Below, in pieces: positions 40,509 to 48,131 of a DNA stretch of 64,000 bases. The stretch covers positions 148,985 to 212,984 of the forward strand of contig CAZDEB010000006.1 of assembly GCA_964504305.1 (NCBI GenBank), given 5' to 3'. Under the pieces are notes generated by a model. The model was not told where the DNA came from. It made no database searches and worked only from the letters and a program-made list of their open reading frames with translations. Numbering within the stretch: position 1 is the stretch's first letter; each line of letters starts with the position of its first letter. The translations under genes and the position numbers were made by a program. This stretch comes from UBA11606 sp964504305. Its GTDB lineage: Bacteria; Actinomycetota; Acidimicrobiia; Acidimicrobiales; Aldehydirespiratoraceae.

Positions 40509-41309
40509 TCAGGCAATGGGCCGTGGAGGATTGCTGGGCGGCCCGGCGAATAGTTGCGCCTTGGCCATCCAGTCATCGGCGATGTCGCCGGTCACGACCA
40601 GTTTGGTGTCGGCGACGTTACGACGTTGGGCGGTGACGAGGCAGAAGTCGACGGCCGGTCCACGAACCGATGCTTCGGCGGTGTCTGGCCCCCACGTCCA
40701 GCGAGCCCCCGACGCAGCGTCGAGAGCGACGTGCACATCGCCTGGGGGCATTTCGGCCTTGCGGTTGATGTAAGTCCACCGGCGGGTGATGAACCCGAGC
40801 TGAGCAATGTGGCGAAGTCGGTCGGTGGGTTGTCGCACTGCCCCCGCCGCGTCGCATATGTCTTGACCGTGGGCCCAGCACTCCATCAGTCGGGCGGTCA
40901 GAAACGATTTGGCTCCCATCGAAGGCCCATACCATTCGATCCGGCTGTCGTCGGCGCAGCCGCCCGCCGCCTCGGCCAAGTCAGAGCGGGCTCGGCGCCA
41001 ACGGCTGAACAGTTGCTCGGCCGACATCGAACGGGCCAGCCCGAGGGTGAGTTCGTCGCTGGCGCCGGCATTGGCGAACGCCGCGGCCACGAACTCTTCG
41101 CGGTGGGTGATGAACGCTGCGGGGTCGGCAATGGCCAGCGCCGCGGTCTCGTCGAAGAACGCCAGATGGCCGATCTGGTCGTGTATCGCCCAGCGAGGCG
41201 ACGGCGTGGGTAGCTCCCATTGGGTGTCGGAGAGGGCGGCAACGATCGAGTCCAGGTCGTCTTGTTCGGCGACGAGATCGTCGATTATGGCCGCAACGGT
41301 GACGCCCAT
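40509..41309 (-). CDS. TIGR03084-type protein with mycothiol-dependent isomerase-like N-domain
   Basis: 266 aa. The N-terminus (ALSDTQWELPTPSPRWAIHD, QIGHLAFFDETAALAIADP) has the DinB-like/MDMPI helical bundle with candidate metal-binding His in H-D-Q-I-G-H-L, another His in MECWAHGQDICDAAG, and a C-terminal domain (PPGDVHVALDAASGARWTWG, FCLVTAQRRNVADTKLVVTG) like SCP2-type. The pattern matches the TIGR03084 family found in actinobacteria next to acyl-CoA genes. Specific reaction unknown. ATG 41309 overlaps the LLM gene stop by one base. Confidence 0.82.
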   Translation of the reverse strand: MGVTVAAIIDDLVAEQDDLDSIVAALSDTQWELPTPSPRWAIHDQIGHLAFFDETAALAIADPAAFITHREEFVAAAFANAGASDELTLGLARSMSAEQLFSRWRRARSDLAEAAGGCADDSRIEWYGPSMGAKSFLTARLMECWAHGQDICDAAGAVRQPTDRLRHIAQLGFITRRWTYINRKAEMPPGDVHVALDAASGARWTWGPDTAEASVRGPAVDFCLVTAQRRNVADTKLVVTGDIADDWMAKAQLFAGPPSNPPRPIA

Positions 41310-42346
41310 CAGGCCATCAATTCGGCCATCTTGCGAAGCGTTGTCACGTCGCCTGACACATTCAGGGTGGTGATAACCGACTCTCGCCACGGTTCGAGGT
41401 CGTCGCGGATTTTGTCCCAAGGTCCGATCAACCCGATTTCCTCACACATTTGGGTGGTGACGGCGGCGGTTGCTTCGGCCCGTTGGCCGTCGAGGAAAAG
41501 GTTCTGGATCGTGTCGCACTCGGCTTCGTAACCCATCCGATCAAACACGGCCCGGTGGAAATTGGCGCCCTTGGCGCCCATGCCTCCCACATACAGAGCA
41601 ATGACCGGTCGAATAAAGTCGGCGCACGCTTCGACGTCATCGCCGGGAACCAACAACGCCGTGCACACGACCTCGAATGTCGCCCAATCGTGGCGGGCCG
41701 TTGGACGATCGAATCCGGTCTGCAGGAACCCTTTGTACATGTCGTTGTGTTTGGGCGAGAACAGCCACGGCAACCAGCCGTCACAAATCTCGGCCGCCAT
41801 CGCGACGTTCTTGGGGCCTTCGGCTCCGAGGTAGATCGGAATGTCGGTGCGCAACGGATGCACAGTGCTCTTGAGGGGCTTGCCCAACCCCGAGCCGCCG
41901 ACGTAGGGCATGTTGTAGTGGTCGCCGTGAAACTCGACGGGTTTCTCGCGGGCGATCACTTGTCGCACGATGTCGACGTACTCACGAGTACGGGCCAGCG
42001 GTTTGGGGTAGGACTGGCCGTACCAACCTTCGACGACTTGGGGACCAGACGCTCCCAGCCCAAGCACAAACCGGCCGCCCGACAAATGATCCATGGTGAT
42101 AGCGGTCATCGCCGTCGCCGCGGGAGTGCGGGCCGACATTTGGGTTATGGCCGTGCCCAGCTTCACGTTGTTGGTCGCCGCGCCCCACCAAGCCAACGGA
42201 GTGAAGCAGTCCGACCCGTAAGCCTCGGCCGTCCAGATCGAATCGAAGCCGAGAGCGTCGGCTTCGGCGATTTGCTCCTCGACCCCAGGTGGAGGGCCGG
42301 CCGACCAATAGCCAGTGTTGAGCCCGAGCTTCATGTCTCTAGTCAT
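41309..42346 (-). CDS. LLM-class F420-dependent oxidoreductase
   Basis: 345-aa luciferase-like monooxygenase fold protein. The N-terminus MKLGLNTGYWSAGPPPG, ADALGFDSIWTAEAYGSDCF, TAITQMSARTPAATAMTAIT, GGRFVLGLGASGPQVVEGWY and SPKHNDMYK place it in the F420-dependent actinobacterial group often tied to lipid or steroid metabolism. ATG 42346 is chosen because a TACGGT box ends 7 nt before it; the next ATG is 12 nt downstream. It lies between an enoyl-CoA hydratase and a TIGR03084 gene. Confidence 0.87.
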   Translation of the reverse strand: MTRDMKLGLNTGYWSAGPPPGVEEQIAEADALGFDSIWTAEAYGSDCFTPLAWWGAATNNVKLGTAITQMSARTPAATAMTAITMDHLSGGRFVLGLGASGPQVVEGWYGQSYPKPLARTREYVDIVRQVIAREKPVEFHGDHYNMPYVGGSGLGKPLKSTVHPLRTDIPIYLGAEGPKNVAMAAEICDGWLPWLFSPKHNDMYKGFLQTGFDRPTARHDWATFEVVCTALLVPGDDVEACADFIRPVIALYVGGMGAKGANFHRAVFDRMGYEAECDTIQNLFLDGQRAEATAAVTTQMCEEIGLIGPWDKIRDDLEPWRESVITTLNVSGDVTTLRKMAELMA

Positions 42347-42353
42347 CTTGCGG

Positions 42354-42359
42354 ACCGTA
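42354..42359 (-). promoter_or_regulatory. -10 box TACGGT, leaderless start of LLM oxidoreductase gene
   Basis: TACGGT on the minus strand ends 7 nt before ATG 42346, in the 22-bp spacer after the enoyl-CoA hydratase stop. Confidence 0.5.
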
Positions 42360-42368
42360 CTACGACTG

Positions 42369-43076
42369 CTAAGCAATCGATGCCCGAGCGGCGGCCACCT
42401 GGGTGTCCATGAGGGCGAGCGTGTCGCCACGGAAACTCTCGACGGTTCCGGCGTAGGCGGAAGGGTCGAGAGTCGAGGCCAGCTCGGCCGCGGCGGCAAT
42501 GGCGTGCTCGAGCAAAGTGTCCGGAGATACGATTTGGTCGAGAAAACCGACGTCGACCGCGTCGCCAGGAGAAGTGATGCGGGCGTTTGCTATCGACCGT
42601 TGAATGTGGCGCTTCGATAAACGGACTTGGGCGATGGTCATGGCCCAATCGGGGAGCACCATTTTGATGGCAACCTCGTTGAGGCCGATCTTGGCGTCGA
42701 TGTCGGCACCGATGCGCACGTCACAGCCGAGCAGCATCAGTGCGCCAGCGGCGAGAGCATGGCCGGTGCAGGCCGCAACGACCGGCACCGAAGCACCGTA
42801 AAGATGGCGAACCAGTTCGCCGCCGTCGGCGACAAGATGAATCATGGCGTTGAAATCGTCACCCAGCATCACCCCCAAGTCGAAGCCGCCAGAGAACCGG
42901 CCGGGTCGTCCGTGCACGACGACGGCTCGCACATCGTCGTCGGCTTCGGCCTGGTTAAGCGCTTCGTTGATGGCGGCGATCAGATCAAACGACAAAGCGT
43001 TGGCTTTGCCGTCGTCGAGATGCAGAACCATTACTTGGTCGTGGTGTTCGACAGTTAGGGAAGGGGCGGAGGTCAT
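42369..43076 (-). CDS. Enoyl-CoA hydratase/isomerase family protein
   Basis: 235-aa crotonase-fold protein. LHLDDGKANALSFDLIAAIN, VVVHGRPGRFSGGFDLGVML (oxyanion hole) and TGHALAAGALMLLGCDVRIG are conserved. The catalytic Glu pair of classic hydratases is not evident: the positions near AIKMVLPDWAM differ, so hydratase activity is not assured. ATG 43076 is 1 nt after the phosphonate permease stop, suggesting co-transcription, although the functional link is unclear. Confidence 0.85.
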   Translation of the reverse strand: MTSAPSLTVEHHDQVMVLHLDDGKANALSFDLIAAINEALNQAEADDDVRAVVVHGRPGRFSGGFDLGVMLGDDFNAMIHLVADGGELVRHLYGASVPVVAACTGHALAAGALMLLGCDVRIGADIDAKIGLNEVAIKMVLPDWAMTIAQVRLSKRHIQRSIANARITSPGDAVDVGFLDQIVSPDTLLEHAIAAAAELASTLDPSAYAGTVESFRGDTLALMDTQVAAARASIA

Positions 43077-43077
43077 G

Positions 43078-43944
43078 TCAGCCAATCTTGATTCCGGTCA
43101 GGTCCGATAGCGCGGTGGCGTCTCGGGAGCCGGACCTGCTCGACCGGCTGGTGCCGGCGATGATCCGGCGACGTACCGCAGCCGACAAGGTGTCGATGGC
43201 AATCACGACGACAACGGTGACGATCAGCACCGCGCCGACGGCATCGAAGTTACGGAAGTTGAGCTGTTGAACCAGTTCGGATCCGATCCCACCGGCGCCG
43301 ATCATGCCGAGCACGGCCGATGCCCGGACGTTGATCTCGAATCGAAACAGCCAGTATGAGATGACGGTCGGCAATACCTGGGGAAGTACTCCCCAGCGCA
43401 TCCGGGAGGTCCAACCGCCTCCGGTCGATTCGACGGCTTCGATGGGTCCCTGGTCGATCGACTCGATGGCTTCGGTCGACAGTTTGCCGAGGGTGCCCAC
43501 CGAATGAAGCCCTATTGCCAGAGCACCCGCCCAAGGCCCGAGCCCGGTCACTGCCAACAAAACGACGGCCACTATTAGTTCGGGAACGGCTCGGATGGCG
43601 TTGAATAGTTGGCGGACCGGAACACGGAGCCATGGCGGCGCAATGTTGGTGGCCGCCAAGAACGCCAAAGGCAGCGACAAAGTTGCCGCGATGATTGTTC
43701 CGGTCCATGCAATGTAAACCGACTCGAGAACCTTGCCGATTACGCCCCGTTCGATCTCGCCGGAGAAATCGGGAGGGAACATGAACCGTACGATCGCCCA
43801 AGCATCGCCGGGGGCCGAAGCCAACCGCGACAACGAAACATCGAGGCCACTGATCGACCAGACCGCGGCGACAAGGAGAACCACGGCCACGCCCGATTTG
43901 CGGATCGGGCCACCGAGCGATTTGGTCGGACGGGTTGTCATCAA
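43078..43944 (-). CDS. phnE: Phosphonate-type ABC transporter permease (PhnE) 2
   Basis: 288-aa inner-membrane permease. The EAA loop is EAVESTGGGWTSRMRWGVLP, followed by FRFEINVRASAVLGMIGAGG and IGSELVQQLNF, the PhnE signature. The N-terminus has one long hydrophobic helix (GVAVVLLVAAVWSISGLDVS). It starts inside the stop of the other permease (ATGA) and is its paralogue, so the transporter likely uses a heterodimer. Confidence 0.9.
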   Translation of the reverse strand: MMTTRPTKSLGGPIRKSGVAVVLLVAAVWSISGLDVSLSRLASAPGDAWAIVRFMFPPDFSGEIERGVIGKVLESVYIAWTGTIIAATLSLPLAFLAATNIAPPWLRVPVRQLFNAIRAVPELIVAVVLLAVTGLGPWAGALAIGLHSVGTLGKLSTEAIESIDQGPIEAVESTGGGWTSRMRWGVLPQVLPTVISYWLFRFEINVRASAVLGMIGAGGIGSELVQQLNFRNFDAVGAVLIVTVVVVIAIDTLSAAVRRRIIAGTSRSSRSGSRDATALSDLTGIKIG

Positions 43945-44771
43945 ACGAGCCTTTTGCGAATTGCGACCGACACTTGCTCGATGATGATCACGACCCCGAA
44001 CATGATGACCAAAATCCCGAGCATCCGGTCGTACTGAAACACCGACCGTTGAGCCTCAACGACGCGGCCGATGCCGCCCGCCCCAACAAGGCCAATGACG
44101 ATCGATGCCCGAATGTTGAGCTCGAAGACGTACAGCGCATAGGCCACATAGGCGGGGAACACCGTCGGCAACACACTGGTGCGTACCGCGGGAATGTGGC
44201 GAGCGCCCGCCGCCCGGGCCGCCTCGAGGGGACGCGGGTCGGCGCCGTCGACGGTTTCGCTGAAGAGTTTGACCATTACGGCCAGCGAGAAGATGGATAA
44301 CGCCCATGCGCCGGCGAAGGCCCCAACGCCGATCGCGACCACCAGCAGCTTGGCCCAGAACAGATCGGGCACGGCCCGGATCAGGTTCATGACCGCCTTG
44401 CTGACGAAATAGGTAGGGCGGTTGGGCGCGGTGAGCCGAGACATGGCGAACGAGATGGGCAACGCCAAACTGCAACCGATTATGGACGAGATGATCGCGA
44501 TTTGGAAGGTCTCAAGAAGCGGGTCGATGACGTTGTGGCGATCAAGGACCCAGTCCCACGGGATTGGCCAAAACAACGACCAGACCTTGCCTTTGTCCCA
44601 GATCGTGTCGGTCAGCGGGTTGTCGGGGAGATTGCCGAGATTGATGACCGTAGTGAGAGTGAACCCGACTTTGGCGGCGGCAAATATCGTGAACCCAACA
44701 ATGGCGCCGGCGATCACAAACCCGATGGGGCGCGGCTTTGGTTTGGTTGGTCTGGTACTGACGGCGGTCAC
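43941..44771 (-). CDS. phnE: Phosphonate-type ABC transporter permease (PhnE) 1
   Basis: 276 aa. The EAA loop is EAARAAGARHIPAVRTSVLP, followed by FELNIRASIVIGLVGAGGIG. GTG 44771 is chosen because it overlaps the ATPase stop (TAGTG); the open frame continues far upstream only as Arg-rich translation of the ATPase gene. A periplasm-facing segment near residues 45-70 (KGKVWSLFWPIPWDWVLDRH) precedes the core, as in other PhnE proteins. Confidence 0.9.
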   Translation of the reverse strand: MTAVSTRPTKPKPRPIGFVIAGAIVGFTIFAAAKVGFTLTTVINLGNLPDNPLTDTIWDKGKVWSLFWPIPWDWVLDRHNVIDPLLETFQIAIISSIIGCSLALPISFAMSRLTAPNRPTYFVSKAVMNLIRAVPDLFWAKLLVVAIGVGAFAGAWALSIFSLAVMVKLFSETVDGADPRPLEAARAAGARHIPAVRTSVLPTVFPAYVAYALYVFELNIRASIVIGLVGAGGIGRVVEAQRSVFQYDRMLGILVIMFGVVIIIEQVSVAIRKRLV

Positions 44772-45547
44772 TAGTCGTCGGCGGTTTCGGCCAGCATGTC
44801 GGTGCTGGCGATGGCCCGACCGTAAATCTCGGTGAACGTTTCGTCGGTGGCATCGGCGATGTCGCCGTCGAAAACGAGCTCGCCGTCGCGAAGTCCGATG
44901 AGTCGGCGCCCGTAGTCCCGAGCGAGATCCAGGAAGTGAAGGTTGACCAGAGTCGTGATTCCCAGATCCTGATTGATGCGCCGAAGATCGCCCATGACCT
45001 GGCGACTCGTGATGGGGTCGAGCGCCGCGACCGGTTCGTCGGCCAACATCACCGACGGGTCTTGCGCAAGCGCTCTGGCGATCCCCACCCGTTGCTGTTG
45101 ACCGCCGGACAGATCCGATGCTCGAACGTACGCCTTTTCGACGATGCTCACCCGTTCGAGGGCTTGCAGCGCCAGTTCGCGATCGGCGGCCGGCCACAGG
45201 CCAAATGTCGACCGCCACGCCGAAACCGCCGAGAGGCGACCCATCAACACGTTGTTGATGACCGACGTCCGGTTGACCAGGTTGAAGGTTTGAAAGATCA
45301 TTCCGATCTTTGATCGGATAGCCCGCAGTTGGGCGCCGGATGCCCCCACCACCTCGGTGCCATCGATCGTGATGGAACCTTCGGTGGCAGGGACGAGTCC
45401 GTTGAGGGCCCGAAGAAGCGTTGACTTCCCGGCACCCGACAGACCAACGATCACGACGAATTCGCCGTCATCAATAGTGAGATTGATGTTCTTGAGTGCT
45501 TGCACTCCGCCCCGGTACGTGACCGAGACGTCTTCTAGGCGAATCAT
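44771..45547 (-). CDS. phnC: Phosphonate-type ABC transporter ATP-binding protein (PhnC)
   Basis: 258-aa ATPase. Walker A is VGLSGAGKSTLLRALNGLVP, the Q-loop is IGMIFQTFNLVNRTSVINNV, the signature is DLSGGQQQRVGIARALAQDP, Walker B is VMLADEPVAALDPITSRQV and the H-loop region is TTLVNLHFLDLARDYGRRL, typical of PhnC. It follows phnD by 30 bp. Substrate could be phosphonate, phosphite or another small phosphorus compound. Confidence 0.93.
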   Translation of the reverse strand: MIRLEDVSVTYRGGVQALKNINLTIDDGEFVVIVGLSGAGKSTLLRALNGLVPATEGSITIDGTEVVGASGAQLRAIRSKIGMIFQTFNLVNRTSVINNVLMGRLSAVSAWRSTFGLWPAADRELALQALERVSIVEKAYVRASDLSGGQQQRVGIARALAQDPSVMLADEPVAALDPITSRQVMGDLRRINQDLGITTLVNLHFLDLARDYGRRLIGLRDGELVFDGDIADATDETFTEIYGRAIASTDMLAETADD

Positions 45548-45577
45548 CGTGATCGTTGCTGTCCTGTCTCTTACCGA

Positions 45578-46789
45578 TCAGCCAGGAGGCTCGGTGATGC
45601 CGAGGGTCGTGGCTGCTTGACGTACGACGTCGAAGTCTGACTCGACAGCACGGCGGATATCGGTCCAACCATAGATCTCGTCAAAGATCGCTTCGCCCTC
45701 GTCAGTGTCGAGGAAAGCCGCTACGGCGTCGTAGATGGCGTCCTTGAGATCGTCGGGGAGGTCGCTGCGAACGGCGACAACATCGTTGGGAATCTCGCCG
45801 GTGATCGAGAACACGATGACCTTTTCGCCAACGTCGGGGTTCTCGCCACGGATCGTACGGCGGGCATCGTCGAAGGAAAGTCCCACGTCGGCGTCACCGT
45901 TGTAGACCGAGATGACTGCGGCATCATGCCCGCCGGTGAAGATCGGGGTAACGCCGCTGGCCGGATCGATGCCCAGGTTGGTGAGGTCCAGAGCCGGGAA
46001 CAAGTAGCCCGAGGTCGAGGTCTCGCTGGTGAACGCCACCGTCTTACCGGCGACTGCGCTCAGATCGGCGATGCACGAGTAGCCAGATGAGATCGGCACG
46101 TCAGCGCCGACTGCATCTTCCGCGTCGGTCATCTCGCCAATGGCCTTGCCGTCGGCGCCAAAGTAGACGCCGACCTGCAGGGCCACGGCGTCGAGCGCCG
46201 GAACCTGAACAATCTCTCCGCCATCGTTGATAAGAGCGGTGCCCTCAACTGGAGGTTCGTTGCAGATGCTGGCGTCGTTGGTGAACCACTGGCCGTGGTA
46301 GGTAGCCGCACCGAAACGGATCGACTGAATCAGCGCCTCGATGTTGCCGAATGTGTCAGCGCCCAAGGTGTAGCCAAACGGCCCGAACGCGCCGAGGTCG
46401 GCGGTTTCGTTACCCATCGCGGTGACCAGACCGGTGTAGTCGGTGGTCACAGTTCCTTCGACGGGGATTCCAAGGGCCTCTTCGAGAACAGCCATGAACG
46501 GCTGGATGTCGTCGAGAAGTTGATCTTGTTCCTGGCTGGGAACAAATCCGAAGATCAGCTTGTCGGGCCAACCGGCCATTGCGTCATCGGCCATGGCGTC
46601 GTCAGCAGCAGCGTCATCGGCCATGGCGTCATCAGCAGCGGCGTCGTCAGCTGGTTCGTCCGCCGCCGCGTCGGCGGTGTCGTCAGGCGCCGCGGCTGGT
46701 TCCTCGGTTGCTGTTGGGTCGTCGTCGCCGCAGGCCGCGGCAAACAACGAAAACGCAAGCATGATTGCGAATATTCGTCGGAATACCAT
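45578..46789 (-). CDS. phnD: Phosphonate-type ABC transporter binding lipoprotein (PhnD)
   Basis: 403-aa periplasmic-binding lipoprotein. The signal MVFRRIFAIMLAFSLFAAAC ends at the lipid-anchored Cys20. An unusually long acidic/Ala-rich linker (residues about 22-75, with repeated DDAMADDAA units) precedes the PhnD fold: LIFGFVPSQEQDQLLDDIQP, DLGAFGPFGYTLGAD and FTSETSTSGYLFPALDL. ATG 46789 is preferred because a GGAGG lies 6 nt before it; an ATG 6 nt upstream would abut the Shine-Dalgarno sequence. Confidence 0.9.
   Translation of the reverse strand: MVFRRIFAIMLAFSLFAAACGDDDPTATEEPAAAPDDTADAAADEPADDAAADDAMADDAAADDAMADDAMAGWPDKLIFGFVPSQEQDQLLDDIQPFMAVLEEALGIPVEGTVTTDYTGLVTAMGNETADLGAFGPFGYTLGADTFGNIEALIQSIRFGAATYHGQWFTNDASICNEPPVEGTALINDGGEIVQVPALDAVALQVGVYFGADGKAIGEMTDAEDAVGADVPISSGYSCIADLSAVAGKTVAFTSETSTSGYLFPALDLTNLGIDPASGVTPIFTGGHDAAVISVYNGDADVGLSFDDARRTIRGENPDVGEKVIVFSITGEIPNDVVAVRSDLPDDLKDAIYDAVAAFLDTDEGEAIFDEIYGWTDIRRAVESDFDVVRQAATTLGITEPPG
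46581..46640 (-). repeat. 30-bp tandem repeat in phnD linker
   Basis: Two 30-bp units (46581-46610 and 46611-46640), differing at two positions, encode the acidic/alanine repeat DDAMADDAAA of the PhnD linker. A partial third unit follows. Confidence 0.75.
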
Positions 46790-46820
46790 TTCCATCCTCC
46801 ATAGTTGTGCTCGCGCGACG

Positions 46821-47393
46821 TTAGTCACGAAGTGCGGCGCGTGCATTAACGAGTTGTTCGAAGTCGCCCCAATCGCCGATATCGACGGTGTTTTCGTGAG
46901 GCTCATTCCACGGCCGGACGTATCGACAAACGACCGCTTCGGGATGAACTCGTGCCAACGAAGCAAGGTTGTGGTCAGCATCGTCGAGGTAGACGTCGCA
47001 ATCGACGGTTGTCTTGTCGTCGAGGATGTGAACCTCGGTGGTCGCAACCGCGTTGTCGGCGAGCCACGCAAAAGTGTCGTGAACGGCGAAGTCGGGTTTC
47101 GTGGTGAGGATCACGATGTGGTGACCACCGGCCGCGAGTCGCCTCAGGCTCATCAACGAATTGGGATAGGGCGTCAACCATCGAAACAAACTGGCGCCCT
47201 CACCGCAGGTTCGGGCCCAATCCCAGAACGGGGCCATCGACTCGAAGTGAGTGAGCAACGTCGGCGCATCCCACTCGATGATGTCGTCTGTGGACAGGGT
47301 TGTGCCGAAGTCGCGGTTGTAGCGCTCGATCCAACCTTGGTTGAAATCGGCAACGACACCATCGAGATCAATCCCGAGCCTCATAGGTTTCAT
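46821..47393 (-). CDS. HAD-superfamily 5'-nucleotidase-like phosphatase (NT5C type) 1
   Basis: 190-aa HAD hydrolase. Motif I is RLGIDLDGVVADFNQGWIER (nucleophile and acid Asp), motif II is the Thr in IVILTTKPDFAV, and motifs III/IV appear as LDDKTTVDCDVYLDDADHNL. The pattern fits the cytosolic 5'(3')-deoxyribonucleotidase (NT5C) group. It lies 31 bp upstream of phnD in the same direction and could be the first gene of the importer operon. The other HAD gene (47420-48070) is a divergent paralogue. Confidence 0.82.
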   Translation of the reverse strand: MKPMRLGIDLDGVVADFNQGWIERYNRDFGTTLSTDDIIEWDAPTLLTHFESMAPFWDWARTCGEGASLFRWLTPYPNSLMSLRRLAAGGHHIVILTTKPDFAVHDTFAWLADNAVATTEVHILDDKTTVDCDVYLDDADHNLASLARVHPEAVVCRYVRPWNEPHENTVDIGDWGDFEQLVNARAALRD

Positions 47394-47419
47394 CGTGTCA
47401 GTGTGGCACCCTCGATGGG

Positions 47420-48070
47420 GTGAGCGAACCTTTTGTGTTTGGTGTTGACCTCGACGGAGTGGTGGCCGATTACACCCTTGGGCTGCGTGAAGTCGTGGCC
47501 GCCCATCGGGGGATCGACCCTTCGACGTTGCCGATCGAACGTCACTGGGATTTTCGAGAGTGGGATTTCGGTCCCGATGATTTCGAGTTCTACCACCGGC
47601 GGGCCGTGAACGACGAGCACATGTTTGCGACGCTGCCGATGGTCGACGGCGCCGCGGATGCGCTTTGGCGTCTGTCTGACGCCGGGGTGTGGATTCGGGT
47701 CATAACCCACCGGATCTACACGAACTGGGGCCACGCCACCGCTGTTTCCGACACGGTTGGCTGGCTGGACCGCTTCAGTATCCCGTACCGCGACATCTGT
47801 TTCTTGGGCGCCAAGCCCGAGGTCGAGGCCGACTGTTACATCGACGATGCCGCTCACAACATCGAAGGCCTCAGGGCTGCGGGCAACACCGTGATCACCT
47901 TCGACCAGCCCTACAACCGGCACCTCGAAGGGTTACGAGCCAGAACCTGGGTCGAGGTCGAGGAGATAGTGCACCGCTTGGCCGCCGATTTCGGCGGTTC
48001 GTTGCAGCCGCAGATTCCCGGGATCGATGCCGGCGCTGATCGGCTCGATCGACGCCAACGAAAGACCTGA
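47420..48070 (+). CDS. HAD-superfamily 5'-nucleotidase-like phosphatase (NT5C type) 2
   Basis: 216-aa paralogue of the divergent HAD protein, from GTG 47420. FVFGVDLDGVVADYTLGLRE is motif I, VIRVITHRI-like WIRVITHRIYTNWGHATAVS carries motif II, and FLGAKPEVEADCYIDDAAHN carries motifs III/IV; compare DDKTTVDCDVYLDDADHN in the partner. The starts of the two genes are 26 bp apart. Function as a nucleotidase is inferred. Confidence 0.8.
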   Translation: MSEPFVFGVDLDGVVADYTLGLREVVAAHRGIDPSTLPIERHWDFREWDFGPDDFEFYHRRAVNDEHMFATLPMVDGAADALWRLSDAGVWIRVITHRIYTNWGHATAVSDTVGWLDRFSIPYRDICFLGAKPEVEADCYIDDAAHNIEGLRAAGNTVITFDQPYNRHLEGLRARTWVEVEEIVHRLAADFGGSLQPQIPGIDAGADRLDRRQRKT

Positions 48071-48117
48071 CAGCCGGCGCGAACGAAGGATAATTTGGAG
48101 GCAGAAGAATTACCGGC

Positions 48118-48123
48118 TACGTT
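48118..48123 (+). promoter_or_regulatory. -10 box TACGTT, leaderless start of the atu-like operon
   Basis: TACGTT ends 8 nt before ATG 48132, which supports this start over the in-frame ATG at 48159. It is the likely promoter of the catabolic operon that runs to 57340. Confidence 0.5.
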
Positions 48124-48131
48124 TCGTGACC

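Noticed and set aside
44772..45218. N-terminal extension of PhnE 1
   Set aside because: It is an alternate-frame translation of phnC; GTG 44771 overlaps the phnC stop as expected for coupling.
46560..47423. 287-codon plus-strand frame beginning with a Ser/Ala repeat
   Set aside because: Antisense to the phnD repeat linker and to the HAD gene; the repeat composition is an artefact of the phnD repeats.
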